Shown one piece after another: positions 25,176 to 34,069 of a DNA stretch of 39,347 nt. The notes under the pieces are model-generated. The model saw nothing but the letters and a program-made list of their open reading frames with translations. It was not told the origin of the DNA and made no database searches. Source of the stretch: an uncultured SAR116 cluster alpha proteobacterium (GTDB lineage: Bacteria > Pseudomonadota > Alphaproteobacteria > Puniceispirillales > Puniceispirillaceae); the NCBI GenBank assembly GCA_902573725.1, contig CACGLE010000013.1:1-39347 (forward strand), read 5' to 3'. Both the position numbers and the translations under genes were made by a program. Each line of letters opens with the position of its first letter. The stretch's first letter is position 1.

Positions 25176-26171
25176 TTATTCAATTCGGTTCCCATTAGCA
25201 TCAAAATAAAGTGCATTGTTCGGTTGTATTTTGATTTTATCGCCAGCGGCGAGTTTAGTTTCACTATTAGTAAGTGTGACAATATCAAAACCCTCAAGCG
25301 AGAGATGTAATCTGGTTTGATCGCCTAGATGTTCAATTCTAACCACTGAAGCCAGTTTTCCCTTTCCTTGTATTATATGCTCAGGGCGGAGACCCATTTT
25401 TATAGCACCTTGAGGAGCTCCGCTAAACAAATCTGCAGGCAAGGTATTAATTCTTGGTAAGCCAAGTCTACTAGCTACATAAAGGCTGGATGGTTTCTCG
25501 TAAATTTCTCGTGGCGTACCGAACTGTACAAGTTGGCCTTTATCAAGTACGCCAACTTGGGTAGCCATCGTCATTGCCTCCGTCTGATCGTGCGTCACAT
25601 AAAGAAGTGTGGAACCAACTTGGGCATGTATCCGCTTCAACTCTAGTCTCAAATCAGCCCTTAGTTTAGCATCGAGTGAGCTTAATGGCTCATCCATCAA
25701 ATAAATTGAAGGGTTCCGTACAAGAGCTCTCCCAATAGATACTCGTTGCATCTCTCCACCAGAAAGAGCTGTAGCACGGTTTTTCAACTTATCCTTAATT
25801 TGAAGCACCTCCGCAACCTCATTGACCTTACTTTTGATATCAGCCTCTGAAAAATTTAACGTTGGAGAGCGAAGAGGAAAGGCTAAGTTATCTTTCACAC
25901 TCATATGAGGGTATAGAGAATATTGTTGAAATACCATCGCAACATTCCTCTGTGCAGGCGTATTTTTTACGACCGAATGGCCATTTATTTTGATGTCTCC
26001 ATTGTCAGGTCGATCTAAACCAGCAATCAGGCGTAGAGTGGTTGTTTTACCTGCCCCAGTAGGACCAAGAAGAATAACAAATGCCCCATCTTTAATTTCT
26101 AAGTTTAAGTTAGTAATAGCTGAAACCGAACCAAATTTTTTTTCGATACCCTGAAGCACTACATCAGCCAT
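25176..26171 (-). CDS. ABC importer ATPase (CUT1 type), second copy
   Basis: A 331-residue ABC ATPase of the MalK/UgpC kind: Walker A GPTGAGKTT at about 31-39 (from the ATG at 26171), signature LSGGEMQRVS, Walker B IYLMDEPLSSLDA, H-loop VTHDQTEA, and a C-terminal OB-type regulatory domain from about residue 230. The upstream in-frame ATG at 26186 is less likely, since the ATG at 26171 begins the usual MADV sequence and still overlaps the neighbouring stop by 8 bases. It pairs with the ATPase encoded just upstream, giving an importer with two different ATPase subunits, as in the glycerol-type GlpS/GlpT arrangement of rhizobia. Confidence 0.94.
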   Translation of the reverse strand: MADVVLQGIEKKFGSVSAITNLNLEIKDGAFVILLGPTGAGKTTTLRLIAGLDRPDNGDIKINGHSVVKNTPAQRNVAMVFQQYSLYPHMSVKDNLAFPLRSPTLNFSEADIKSKVNEVAEVLQIKDKLKNRATALSGGEMQRVSIGRALVRNPSIYLMDEPLSSLDAKLRADLRLELKRIHAQVGSTLLYVTHDQTEAMTMATQVGVLDKGQLVQFGTPREIYEKPSSLYVASRLGLPRINTLPADLFSGAPQGAIKMGLRPEHIIQGKGKLASVVRIEHLGDQTRLHLSLEGFDIVTLTNSETKLAAGDKIKIQPNNALYFDANGNRIE

Positions 26172-27261
26172 TATAATCCCCATCATTGTTTAAAGCTGAA
26201 CGAAGCGCGCTACCAGACTTGCCATCGAAAAGTGTGATCCTCTGGCTTTCAAATCCTAGACCTACCGTTTCACCAACATTAGCTTTTTGGTTTGATGATA
26301 TACGTGCTTTTATTTCACCATTTGCGGTGTCTAATGTAACGAGTTGATTTGTGCCAAGATATTCTGTGGCTGTAACAATACCTCGATATCCAGTATTATC
26401 TGTAAAACGAACATGTTCCGGTCTCACCCCGAATACCATATCTCCTGAGTTCTCTTGGTATAATTCCGGCACGTTCACGGTTTGATTACCAAGTCTGATC
26501 TTTGTTGTACCAATTTTTAGTTTTGCCTGGAAATTTAAGAAATTCATTGGTGGCGAACCAATAAAATCTGCAACAAACATGGTTTTTGGCGTATTATAAA
26601 TTTGCTGGGGAGTGCCAAACTGTTCTATCACACCATGGTTCATTACCACAATTTTGTCACCCATCTGCATTGCCTCGAGTTGATCGTGTGTGACATATAC
26701 AGTTGTTGCTTTCATCTTATTATGGAGCCTAAGTAGCTCATCGGACATATGCTCTCTAAACTCAGCATCAAGAGCCCCAAGAGGTTCATCCATCAGAAAA
26801 CATTTTGGATTACGGACGATTGCTCGTCCAAGAGCAACTCTTTGACGGTCGCCACCTGAAAGTCCACTTACCGGTTTTTCCAGCAAGCCCTCAATTTCCA
26901 AAGTTGCGGCAACATCTGCTACTTTACGTTCTATTTCTACCCTCGACATACCCTGACTATGAAGCGGATAACTTATATTTTTGCGGACATTCAGATGAGG
27001 ATAGAGAGCAAACATTTGGAAGACAAATGCGATGTCACGCTGACTAGCTGGCATTTGGCTTACATCTTCCCCGTCGATCACAATCTCGCCTGATGTTGGG
27101 AGTTCAAGACCAGCTATCATTCGAAGAGTGGTCGTCTTTCCACACCCTGATGGACCAAGAAGCATGAAAAACTCACCATCTTCAATAGTAAAAGATGATG
27201 CTTCAACGGCCGTAAAATCGCCGAATTCTTTTCGCAGATTTTTTATTTGAATTTTAGCCAT
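26164..27261 (-). CDS. ABC importer ATPase (CUT1 type), first copy
   Basis: A 365-residue ABC ATPase: Walker A GPSGCGKTT (36-44), signature LSGGDRQRVALG, Walker B CFLMDEPLGALDAE, H-loop VTHDQLEAMQMGD and a C-terminal regulatory (TOBE-like) region from about 235. Its ribosome site is AGAAGGAA. It lies 111 bases downstream of the small membrane-protein gene and overlaps the start of the second ATPase. The unusual glutamine-less GGDRQR signature is a mild variation of the usual SGGQ form. Confidence 0.94.
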   Translation of the reverse strand: MAKIQIKNLRKEFGDFTAVEASSFTIEDGEFFMLLGPSGCGKTTTLRMIAGLELPTSGEIVIDGEDVSQMPASQRDIAFVFQMFALYPHLNVRKNISYPLHSQGMSRVEIERKVADVAATLEIEGLLEKPVSGLSGGDRQRVALGRAIVRNPKCFLMDEPLGALDAEFREHMSDELLRLHNKMKATTVYVTHDQLEAMQMGDKIVVMNHGVIEQFGTPQQIYNTPKTMFVADFIGSPPMNFLNFQAKLKIGTTKIRLGNQTVNVPELYQENSGDMVFGVRPEHVRFTDNTGYRGIVTATEYLGTNQLVTLDTANGEIKARISSNQKANVGETVGLGFESQRITLFDGKSGSALRSALNNDGDYNG

Positions 27262-27372
27262 TATTTCCTTCTGTTACTCTCTTTTAAGTAAATCTAGTTC
27301 TCAAAAAGAATATTTTTAAAAATTTTTATTTTTAACGAATTCAATCTTTCCTGAAACATGTGGCCCCCGAAT

Positions 27373-27561
27373 TCATTGCGGAAAATGGCTTACTATCAAA
27401 AACATAACAGTGCCAACCAGAGTTATAATAAAGGAATAAGTATAACCAAAGAGAATAAAAGGTTGCATAAGCATAAAAACACCCAAAGCAATTATAATTG
27501 AGGCCACCATTTCCCAAGGACCACGGCGAAACCGTAATAAATCACGCAAAAAAACACTCAT
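27373..27561 (-). CDS. Small two-helix membrane protein of ABC operon (62 residues)
   Basis: A tiny inner-membrane protein with two helices (about residues 17-36 and 40-58), beginning MSVFLRDLLRFRRGPWEM. It overlaps the preceding permease stop by four bases (ATGA) and lies before the ATPase genes, so it is part of the operon. Rhizobial glycerol importers include a small membrane protein of this kind (GlpU, DUF2160), so an assembly or accessory role is plausible, but I do not claim homology. Confidence 0.75.
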   Translation of the reverse strand: MSVFLRDLLRFRRGPWEMVASIIIALGVFMLMQPFILFGYTYSFIITLVGTVMFLIVSHFPQ

Positions 27562-28496
27562 TTTCGAACTGCCCCAAAAGTTATTCCTCTAAGCAGGTGA
27601 CGCCTAAGAAGTATAGTAAAAACCATCACGGGCAGAAGAAAAATTGTAGCGCCTGCTGCCATAGCGGGCCAATCCTGCCCGGCTACTCCGATAATCGTTG
27701 GTATGAAGGGAGGAGCCGTTTGCGCTGTACCAGAGGTGAGCAAGACTGCAAAAGCATATTCGTTCCAAGCAAAAATTAAACAAAAAATAGCAGTTGAGGC
27801 TATGCCTGTCGCAGCTTGTGGCAACACCACCTTATAAAAAGCCTGGAATCGTGTATAACCGTCAATAAGCGCCGCTTCCTCATATTCGCGAGGTATTTCG
27901 TCTATAAAACCTTTTAAAAGCCAAACTGACAAAGATAAATTTACAGCCGTATATAGCAGTATCATACCAGCGTGGGTATCTGACAAGCCAACCGCTCGAA
28001 ACATTAAGAATATTGGAATTGCAACTGCGATTGGAGGCATCATTCGTGTTGATAAAATAAAAAATAGGAGATCATCTTTTAGAGGAACTCGGAACCTCGA
28101 AAAAGCATATGCCGCCATCGTGCCAAGAAAAACCGATAGGAAGGTTGATCCAAAACCAATTATTGTTGAATTTAAAAAACGCTCGCCAAATCTAGATGGG
28201 CCTGCGATTACCATACCTTTAGAATGTACAATCTCTTCATACCAATTCTGGGGTGGATTAGCAGCCATAAATTCCTTGGTTTGTCGCGTTTGTGTGGTGA
28301 ATAAGTTTACATATCCTTCAAGTGATGGTTGAAATGTTATTTTGGGAGGATATGCGATTGAGTCGGCGCTTGATTTGAAACCAGTAGCAACTATCCATAA
28401 AAGAGGCATTATTGTCACTAAAGAATAAAAAGCTACCAGAATAGCGGCAATCCACTTAAATTGTCTAGTTGGTTCACTTATCGAACTTTTACTCAT
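27558..28496 (-). CDS. ABC importer permease, MalG/UgpE type
   Basis: A 312-residue membrane protein with about six helices. The cytoplasmic EAA loop, EYEEAALIDGYTRFQAFYKV, is that of the second permease of CUT1 importers and docks on the ATPase. The N-terminus is a short cytoplasmic lead before helix 1 (about 17-38). A long periplasmic loop (about 48-105) follows. It overlaps the upstream permease stop and the downstream small gene start by four bases each. Confidence 0.94.
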   Translation of the reverse strand: MSKSSISEPTRQFKWIAAILVAFYSLVTIMPLLWIVATGFKSSADSIAYPPKITFQPSLEGYVNLFTTQTRQTKEFMAANPPQNWYEEIVHSKGMVIAGPSRFGERFLNSTIIGFGSTFLSVFLGTMAAYAFSRFRVPLKDDLLFFILSTRMMPPIAVAIPIFLMFRAVGLSDTHAGMILLYTAVNLSLSVWLLKGFIDEIPREYEEAALIDGYTRFQAFYKVVLPQAATGIASTAIFCLIFAWNEYAFAVLLTSGTAQTAPPFIPTIIGVAGQDWPAMAAGATIFLLPVMVFTILLRRHLLRGITFGAVRK

Positions 28497-29440
28497 CGCT
28501 CTTTTACCTTATTTAGAGCCTTAACATAGATTGAGGCTAAACCAAAAACGGTAACAAATAGAATTATAGCGTATGCAGAGGAATATCCAGTGCGCCATTT
28601 CTCGAAAGCCTCTCGCTTTAAATTAATCGATGTTAATTCAGTCGTTGAGCCAGGACCACCCCCAGTGAGCTGAACCACTAGATCGAACATTTTGAAATTC
28701 TCTATTCCACGAAACAAAACAGCAAGCATAAGAAATGGTAGAACCATTGGAACGGTTATAGTCCAGAATTGCCTCCATTTTGAAGCTCTGTCACATTCTG
28801 CTGCTTCATATATATAATCTGGTATTGACCTAAGCCCAGCAAGACAGATTAACATCACAAATGGTGTCCACATCCAGGTATCTACGATAACAATCGACCA
28901 TGGAGCCAGCGCAACGTCACCAATCATAGAAAAACTTGTGGGGTCAGATTGTGTTAAAAAAGCAAAAACATAATTAAATAAACCAATCTGCGGTTGATAT
29001 AAGAATGTCCAAAAATTACCCACCACGGCAGGTGAGAGCATCATTGGAAGAACAATAATTGTAGTCCAAAGGTCATTTCCTTTGAATTTTTGATTAATCA
29101 GCCATGCCAAAGCAAAACCTATTAAAACCTGCAAAACTAAGGTCCAAATTAGAAAATGAGCTGTAGCTTGCATTGTAAGCCATATGTCACTATCAGTTAG
29201 TATTCGCTCGTAATTTCGAAGTCCTATCCACTTTACATCTGCATTTGGACGATTTGCTTTATAATTTGTAAAGCTTAGCCAAATTGTCCAAATAAGTGGA
29301 AATATATTTACAGCTAAAAGAATGATAATTGTTGGTGTTATAAAAATCCAAGCAATAGCTCGATCCGAAAGTCCTTTGATCTTTCTTGCAAAGGGTGCAG
29401 GTGTTGATTTAGCTGCTCTTTCAATGATGCCATTGGCCAT
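28493..29440 (-). CDS. ABC importer permease, MalF/UgpA type
   Basis: A 315-residue membrane protein with about six helices and the EAA loop IYEAAECDRASKWRQFWTIT, which contacts the ATPase. It is the first permease of the CUT1 pair. Helix 1 is about residues 30-51 and the N-terminal 25 residues are basic and cytoplasmic. It starts 107 bases after the binding-protein gene, beyond a strong hairpin (29466-29503). Confidence 0.94.
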   Translation of the reverse strand: MANGIIERAAKSTPAPFARKIKGLSDRAIAWIFITPTIIILLAVNIFPLIWTIWLSFTNYKANRPNADVKWIGLRNYERILTDSDIWLTMQATAHFLIWTLVLQVLIGFALAWLINQKFKGNDLWTTIIVLPMMLSPAVVGNFWTFLYQPQIGLFNYVFAFLTQSDPTSFSMIGDVALAPWSIVIVDTWMWTPFVMLICLAGLRSIPDYIYEAAECDRASKWRQFWTITVPMVLPFLMLAVLFRGIENFKMFDLVVQLTGGGPGSTTELTSINLKREAFEKWRTGYSSAYAIILFVTVFGLASIYVKALNKVKER

Positions 29441-29465
29441 GAACGGGTCTTCTCTTTGTCTTTAT

Positions 29466-29503
29466 AAAAAATTCTGTGGGGATCTCAGATAGGAGAACCC
29501 CAC
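29466..29503 (-). terminator. Hairpin with T-run after the ABC binding-protein gene
   Basis: Read on the minus strand, GTGGGGTTCTC pairs with GAGATCCCCAC (one mismatch, six-base loop) and is followed by AGAATTTTTT. The arms are 29476-29486 and 29493-29503 and the T-run lies at 29466-29471. This has the form of an intrinsic terminator. It sits between the binding-protein gene and the permeases, so partial termination or 3'-end protection of the binding-protein mRNA is likely. Confidence 0.85.
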
Positions 29504-29547
29504 GTTTAAGTTAAGGAACACTTTACTTAACAAGTAATATGAAGGCT

Positions 29548-30870
29548 TTAAAGCTTGCCTTCATCCTCGAAAACTTCTGTCCAATCGTCGACTAATGCAT
29601 CGAGAGCCTCCTTTGCTGTACCCTCACCAGCAATAACATATTTATGAACCCTATCTTGCATTGGCAATAAAAGAGAGGCGTAAGAGGGTTCTGCCCAGAA
29701 ATCTTTTACTATAGCCATAGAGTCAAGAAATGTTTGGGCATAAGGCTGACTTGAAGCAAAACCAGGATCTTCAACAACAGCGCGAAGTGCTGAATAACCA
29801 CCTAGCTCCCACCATTGTTTTTGAATTTCTGGTTGTGCAAACCATTTAATATATTCAAGAGCAGCATCTTTGCTGTCAGAGTATGATACGACTGAGATAC
29901 CCTGCCCACCAAGCTGTGCAAAATGTCCCCCAGGACCAGCTGGGTTAGGAAAATATCCTGACTTATCGCCGCCAACATTTGAGTCTGCATGCACACCAGG
30001 CCAAATAAAAGCAAAATTCATCTGAAGAGCAACTTGTCCAGATTTATACGCATCTATATTTTCAGACATATACCAGTCTGATGAACCTGGGGGAGTACAA
30101 CAATCATATAGCGCTTTATAATATTCGAGCCCAGCAACTGCTCCGTCTGAATTTACAAAGCCATCTAGATCGTAAGGCTTATTTGGGTTGTTATATTCAA
30201 AGCCGAAATTATACAACGCATTTGTTACGCCCATAGTGATACCCTCAGAGCCACGTTCAGTATAAATAGCCGCTCCGTAAACAGTTTTTCCGTCTATTTC
30301 CCGACCTTGGAAAAATTCTGCTATGTCCTTGAGTTCTGCCAAAGAGTTTGGAACATCAAGTTCTCTTCCATATTTTCCTTTAAACTCTGATTTTAGATCG
30401 GCTCGATTAAACCAATCTTTTCTATAAGTCCAACCTACAACGTCGCCAAACGCAGGCAGGGCCCAATAATTTGGAGTTCCCTTCGGCCATTCTGAATAAC
30501 CGGTGACTGTAGCTGGAATAAAATCACCCATAGATATATTGTTGGCATCAAAAAAATCGTTCAGTTTTATGTAATGACCTGCTTCAGCACCGAGACCAAT
30601 CCACTGACTGTCTCCTATCATTAAATCACATAATTTACCGCCTGAGTTGAGTTCGTTTAGCATCCGGTCAGCAAAGTTTGGCCAAGGAACAAACTCAAAG
30701 CTCATATTATGGCCAGATTTTCCTTCAAAGTCTTTTGAAAGTTCAATCAGGGCGTTAGCAGGATCCCAAGCAGCCCAGCACAGGGTCAAGTCATCAGCGT
30801 GAGCCGTAGGTGCTAAGGTCGCTGCTACACAGGCCGCCGAGATGGCGGTAGTCAGCCTTTTAAATTTCAT
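29548..30870 (-). CDS. ABC importer extracellular solute-binding protein (family 1)
   Basis: A 440-residue periplasmic protein with a Sec signal (about 1-25, ending ...PTAHA before DD). The mature part is of the family 1 CUT1 binding-protein type: 'WAAWDPANALIELSKDF' near residues 32-48, an MIGDSQWIGLGAEAG patch, a GWTYRKDWFNRADLK segment and a 'WFAQPEIQKQWWELGG' segment near the C-terminus. Rhizobial glycerol-type GlpV proteins are longer, so the ligand need not be glycerol. Because the operon ends with a DhaK-type kinase, a short polyol or ketose ligand is likely (inference). The ATG has a strong AAGGAGG ribosome site. It heads the operon. Confidence 0.93.
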   Translation of the reverse strand: MKFKRLTTAISAACVAATLAPTAHADDLTLCWAAWDPANALIELSKDFEGKSGHNMSFEFVPWPNFADRMLNELNSGGKLCDLMIGDSQWIGLGAEAGHYIKLNDFFDANNISMGDFIPATVTGYSEWPKGTPNYWALPAFGDVVGWTYRKDWFNRADLKSEFKGKYGRELDVPNSLAELKDIAEFFQGREIDGKTVYGAAIYTERGSEGITMGVTNALYNFGFEYNNPNKPYDLDGFVNSDGAVAGLEYYKALYDCCTPPGSSDWYMSENIDAYKSGQVALQMNFAFIWPGVHADSNVGGDKSGYFPNPAGPGGHFAQLGGQGISVVSYSDSKDAALEYIKWFAQPEIQKQWWELGGYSALRAVVEDPGFASSQPYAQTFLDSMAIVKDFWAEPSYASLLLPMQDRVHKYVIAGEGTAKEALDALVDDWTEVFEDEGKL

Positions 30871-30960
30871 TTTTCTTCCTCCTTATAGTTACAACAAATA
30901 CCTATTATTTTGGCGTTTTTTTATTTTTTTTGCCATTAAAAAATAGCCTATGTCTAGTAT

Positions 30961-30973
30961 TTGCCTCAGGCAA
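30961..30973. promoter_or_regulatory. 13-base palindrome in the upstream region of the ABC operon
   Basis: TTGCCTCAGGCAA is a perfect 6-1-6 inverted repeat, about 90 bases upstream of the binding-protein start. It lies in the 422-base gap 30871-31292, which is otherwise AT-rich without a gene. It is not followed by a T-run on either strand, so it is not a terminator. It is a candidate operator for the ABC/kinase operon. Confidence 0.45.
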
Positions 30974-31292
30974 GAAAAAAATATGTAATTTAAAAAAGCA
31001 CCTATAAAGCCTGAATTTTTGATCTTCTAATGGTTATTTTTCCAATATTTGACTTCAGTTCAAAGTGCCATTGCGACTCAATACTAGAAGTTCGTCTTCT
31101 GTATGTATTTAAGGTTAATTATTTCAATAAATCACCACTATGATATCTGGGTTTAAATATTTGAACGCACTAAGGAGTCTACTAAGCCTCTAAATACCCC
31201 AAATTGAGTTATTGTGTGTTATAGGCTTTTGGATTTGGCACAATCTAATGCAAAAATTATAATCTTGAGTTTTTTAAAAATGCTTTTAAAGC

Positions 31293-32534
31293 TTATGCCC
31301 AATCACCGTTTCTAAAAACTGGAGTAATATTGCCGTCGTTATTGATACCATCAATATTCATTGCCTCAGAGCCTATCATCCAATCAACGTGAATCATACT
31401 ACTGTTTCCACCACGTTTAATAACTTCATCGCTTGACAATTCACCGCCATTTTTAAAGCATTTTGAATAACACTGCCCTAGTGCAATATGACATGCAGCA
31501 TTTTCATCAAATAACGTGTTGTAAAATAGCAGGTTACTCTGTGATATTGGTGAGCCATGAGGAACCAGCGCCACCTCACCAAGGCGGCGGGCACCTTCAT
31601 CCGTATCCAGAAGTTTTAAGAATACCTCTTCTCCTTTAGAAGCTTTTGCCTCAATGATAACACCATCTTTAAATACAACCGAAATATCTTCAATTAATGT
31701 GCCTTGATGTGACAACGGTTTTGTAGACTTAACATGTCCATTTACCTTTGACGCGTATGGTGTAGTAAAAACCTCTTCTGAAGGGATATTCGGATTACAA
31801 GTAATCCCGTTTCTAGCGATAGATGCACCACCCATCCATTCATGGTCATCAGCCAATCCAACCGTTAAATCAGTTCCATCCGTATAAAAATGAAGGGCTT
31901 CAAAGTTTTTGGCGTTAAGCCACTCGGTTCGTTCTCTAAGGTTATTATTATGTATTTTCCATGCTTGAATTGGATCAGCAACCTTAACTCTTGACGCATT
32001 AAAGATAGCGTCAGCCAATGCTAATTGCGCCTCATCTTCACTCATTTTCGGAAAGACACGTTTTGCCCAATGTGTTCCAGGCCAAGCAATAATATTCCAA
32101 TTTACATCAAAACGAGTGATTCTCTCTCGAAGTGGAGAGGATGCTATTGATACAGCTTTATTTGCTTTTGACACATTTTCTGGATCTTGCTCTGACAAAA
32201 GCATGGGATCTTCTCCTACTACCGCGAGACGCGCCGTGTTGTTGTCAAAAGCAACTGCCATCCCATCGAACAACCAGTTTGTGGCTTTTTCAAATGAATC
32301 TTTAGGGGCGTAACGGTAGCGTGCTAGAACGACCTCTGGATCAGTATATAAAGGGGTAATGATTTTAGCTCCTTCTCGGTAAGCATGATATGCTAATCTA
32401 CGGACTAGCGGGGCGGCCTCTAATGGAGCAGTTATTAAAAGATCTTGGCCTGGCTGCAATGCAACGCCTGTTTTTATGGAAAGCTCTGCTAATTTGTCCA
32501 ACTCTGCACTTTCATCCCAGTTTATTTTTGTCAT
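31293..32534 (-). CDS. M29-family metal-dependent aminopeptidase
   Basis: A 413-residue cytoplasmic aminopeptidase of the M29 (thermophilic) family, which removes N-terminal residues with a two-metal site. Recognisable metal-site segments are IPSEEVFTTP and LGEVALVPHGSP (two Glu), FDENAACHIALGQCY (His), and MIHVDWMIGS (His/Asp). The usual TDPEVVLARYRY segment lies near the N-terminus. The ATG at 32534 is chosen over 32564 because it has a GGAGAGAG ribosome site and no part of the fold precedes it. It stands alone. A weak hairpin and T-run (around 31272-31290) might end the transcript, but it is not convincing. Confidence 0.93.
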   Translation of the reverse strand: MTKINWDESAELDKLAELSIKTGVALQPGQDLLITAPLEAAPLVRRLAYHAYREGAKIITPLYTDPEVVLARYRYAPKDSFEKATNWLFDGMAVAFDNNTARLAVVGEDPMLLSEQDPENVSKANKAVSIASSPLRERITRFDVNWNIIAWPGTHWAKRVFPKMSEDEAQLALADAIFNASRVKVADPIQAWKIHNNNLRERTEWLNAKNFEALHFYTDGTDLTVGLADDHEWMGGASIARNGITCNPNIPSEEVFTTPYASKVNGHVKSTKPLSHQGTLIEDISVVFKDGVIIEAKASKGEEVFLKLLDTDEGARRLGEVALVPHGSPISQSNLLFYNTLFDENAACHIALGQCYSKCFKNGGELSSDEVIKRGGNSSMIHVDWMIGSEAMNIDGINNDGNITPVFRNGDWA

Positions 32535-32822
32535 ATCATTCTCTCTCCAGTTTTTATCACACAAGATAATAAAAATTCTTAAGGGGTATCAACTTATGCG
32601 CAATGATTCAGCATTTGTTTTTTATTTTTACTATACTTTTTTAACGTTACTAACCTAGACGATAAGCAACTTTTAAACATATAAAATAAGAAAAAAATTT
32701 TTACGTAGAAGTCCTAACAGGATATTTTTTCATTCCCTGCAAAATTCAGGTTACTGGGTAATACCATCTCTTTATGAAAATAAATTAATCTTTTGCTCTG
32801 ACTTTATAGAAACAGATGAGAG

Positions 32823-33509
32823 TCAAAAACGCTCTACCCAGGGTCTTAATTCTATTTCCCATGACCAAACGCTTCTATGCTGTCTATGCATGTGAAGATA
32901 GGCATTTGCTATTTCATCTGAAATTAATTTTGAATCTAATTCATTATTTGTGTCAAGTGGGGGAGAGATCTGACCATCAACAACGAAATGTCCAATATGT
33001 ATGTTTTTTGGGTGCAACTCACGAGCAAGCGACTGAGCCAAACCTCGTAAACCAAACTTTCCAACTGCGAATACTGAGGAATTTGCAAAACCCTTTACAC
33101 TTGCTGAGGCTCCAGTAAAAAAAATACTTCCCGAACCTCTTGGTAACATTCTAGTTGCAGCTTCTTTAGCTACTGAAAGAGCGCCTATTGTGGAGACTTC
33201 TATTGCTTTTTTTGCTGCACGCATATCGAGTTCCTCAACCGTTCCTCGTAGCCGAGCCGAGGGGTTAAAAATTACAAGGTCTGGTGTCCCAAAAATATCA
33301 TCCGCTTTCTTAAAAAGATTTTCCACTTGCTGAATAGAGGTTACATCACATTCCTCAAGCTTCGCGTTCGTTTCTTTTGCTAAATTATAATTTTTTTCTA
33401 CGTTCCTAGAAGCTAGAACTAAATCAAAACCACTTTTAGATAATAATCTTGCTAATGAAGCACTAAGGCCATAGCCCGCGCCAACTATAATAGCTTTTTC
33501 CATACTCAT
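32823..33509 (-). CDS. Atypical SDR-family oxidoreductase
   Basis: A 228-residue SDR-fold protein with a changed active site. The dinucleotide-binding region is GAGYGLSASLA (10-20) in place of TGxxxGIG, the NAG motif is NPS (82-84), and the YxxxK motif is F147-xxx-K151 (FAVGKFGLRG), so the catalytic Tyr is Phe. The SDR fold continues with 'GLAQSLARELHPKNIHIGH'. Similar SDRs with Phe in this place exist, so this is likely a family trait, and the enzyme may bind NAD(P) without the classic mechanism. It is divergent from the DUF4149-like gene and shows no strong ribosome site. The second Met (33503) is a possible start. Confidence 0.85.
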   Translation of the reverse strand: MSMEKAIIVGAGYGLSASLARLLSKSGFDLVLASRNVEKNYNLAKETNAKLEECDVTSIQQVENLFKKADDIFGTPDLVIFNPSARLRGTVEELDMRAAKKAIEVSTIGALSVAKEAATRMLPRGSGSIFFTGASASVKGFANSSVFAVGKFGLRGLAQSLARELHPKNIHIGHFVVDGQISPPLDTNNELDSKLISDEIANAYLHMHRQHRSVWSWEIELRPWVERF

Positions 33510-33615
33510 ATTTTTATTTTTCCCAAAAATTAAAATATAATAATTTCATAGTATTTACTTATTAAACTAACCACCTATTGTTTAGTACGCAAAGGCTTTA
33601 TAATAGGAGCGATCA

Positions 33616-34047
33616 TTGATATCTATACTAATCTTGATAAATTATTCCATACTGCTTGGTATAATGATTTTTTTCGTAGCAGGAGTTTCCCCAAGTGCTA
33701 TTTCAACACTAGATGGTGATAATCTATCATCATTCTTACGAACTATCTTTCCCAAGATGTTTATTCTAGGTTTGATTTTTGGGATAAGCGGTAATTTGCT
33801 AACATTCAGTAATCAACTTTGGATATCAATATCATCCGTTTTTATCAGTGCTAGCTTCATAATAAACTTACTCATTGTCACTCCTAAAATAAACGGGGTC
33901 ATGGATGATGAAAAACTTAATGAGAACACTCGTAAACGACGTTTTATGATATATCATGGGACATCGGTTCTACTTTTTTCTATTAATTTTGTTTTAGCTT
34001 TTTTGATCGTTTTTACCGAAAGTGGATTAAGCAATTTCATACTGTAA
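33616..34047 (+). CDS. DUF4149-like small membrane protein
   Basis: A 143-residue inner-membrane protein with four helices (about 4-24, 45-63, 68-88 and 112-133). The FFVAGVSPSAISTLD region after helix 1, the AFPKMF-like 'TIFPKMFILG' segment and the KRRFMIYHGTSVLL segment before helix 4 resemble the DUF4149 family of uncharacterised proteins. The start is TTG at 33616, supported by GGAG seven to eight bases upstream. The next gene starts 22 bases after the stop, so they may be co-transcribed. Function unknown. Confidence 0.72.
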   Translation: MISILILINYSILLGIMIFFVAGVSPSAISTLDGDNLSSFLRTIFPKMFILGLIFGISGNLLTFSNQLWISISSVFISASFIINLLIVTPKINGVMDDEKLNENTRKRRFMIYHGTSVLLFSINFVLAFLIVFTESGLSNFIL

Positions 34048-34069
34048 AAGTTTGTTTAAGGAGTTCCCA

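Noticed and set aside
23542-30870. Direct naming of the ABC genes as glpSTPQUV
   Set aside because: The binding protein is shorter, the order differs and no glycerol-3-phosphate dehydrogenase is present, so only an analogy is reported.
31272-31290. Weak hairpin with short T-run after the M29 gene
   Set aside because: The stem is five A/T-rich pairs, too weak to call.
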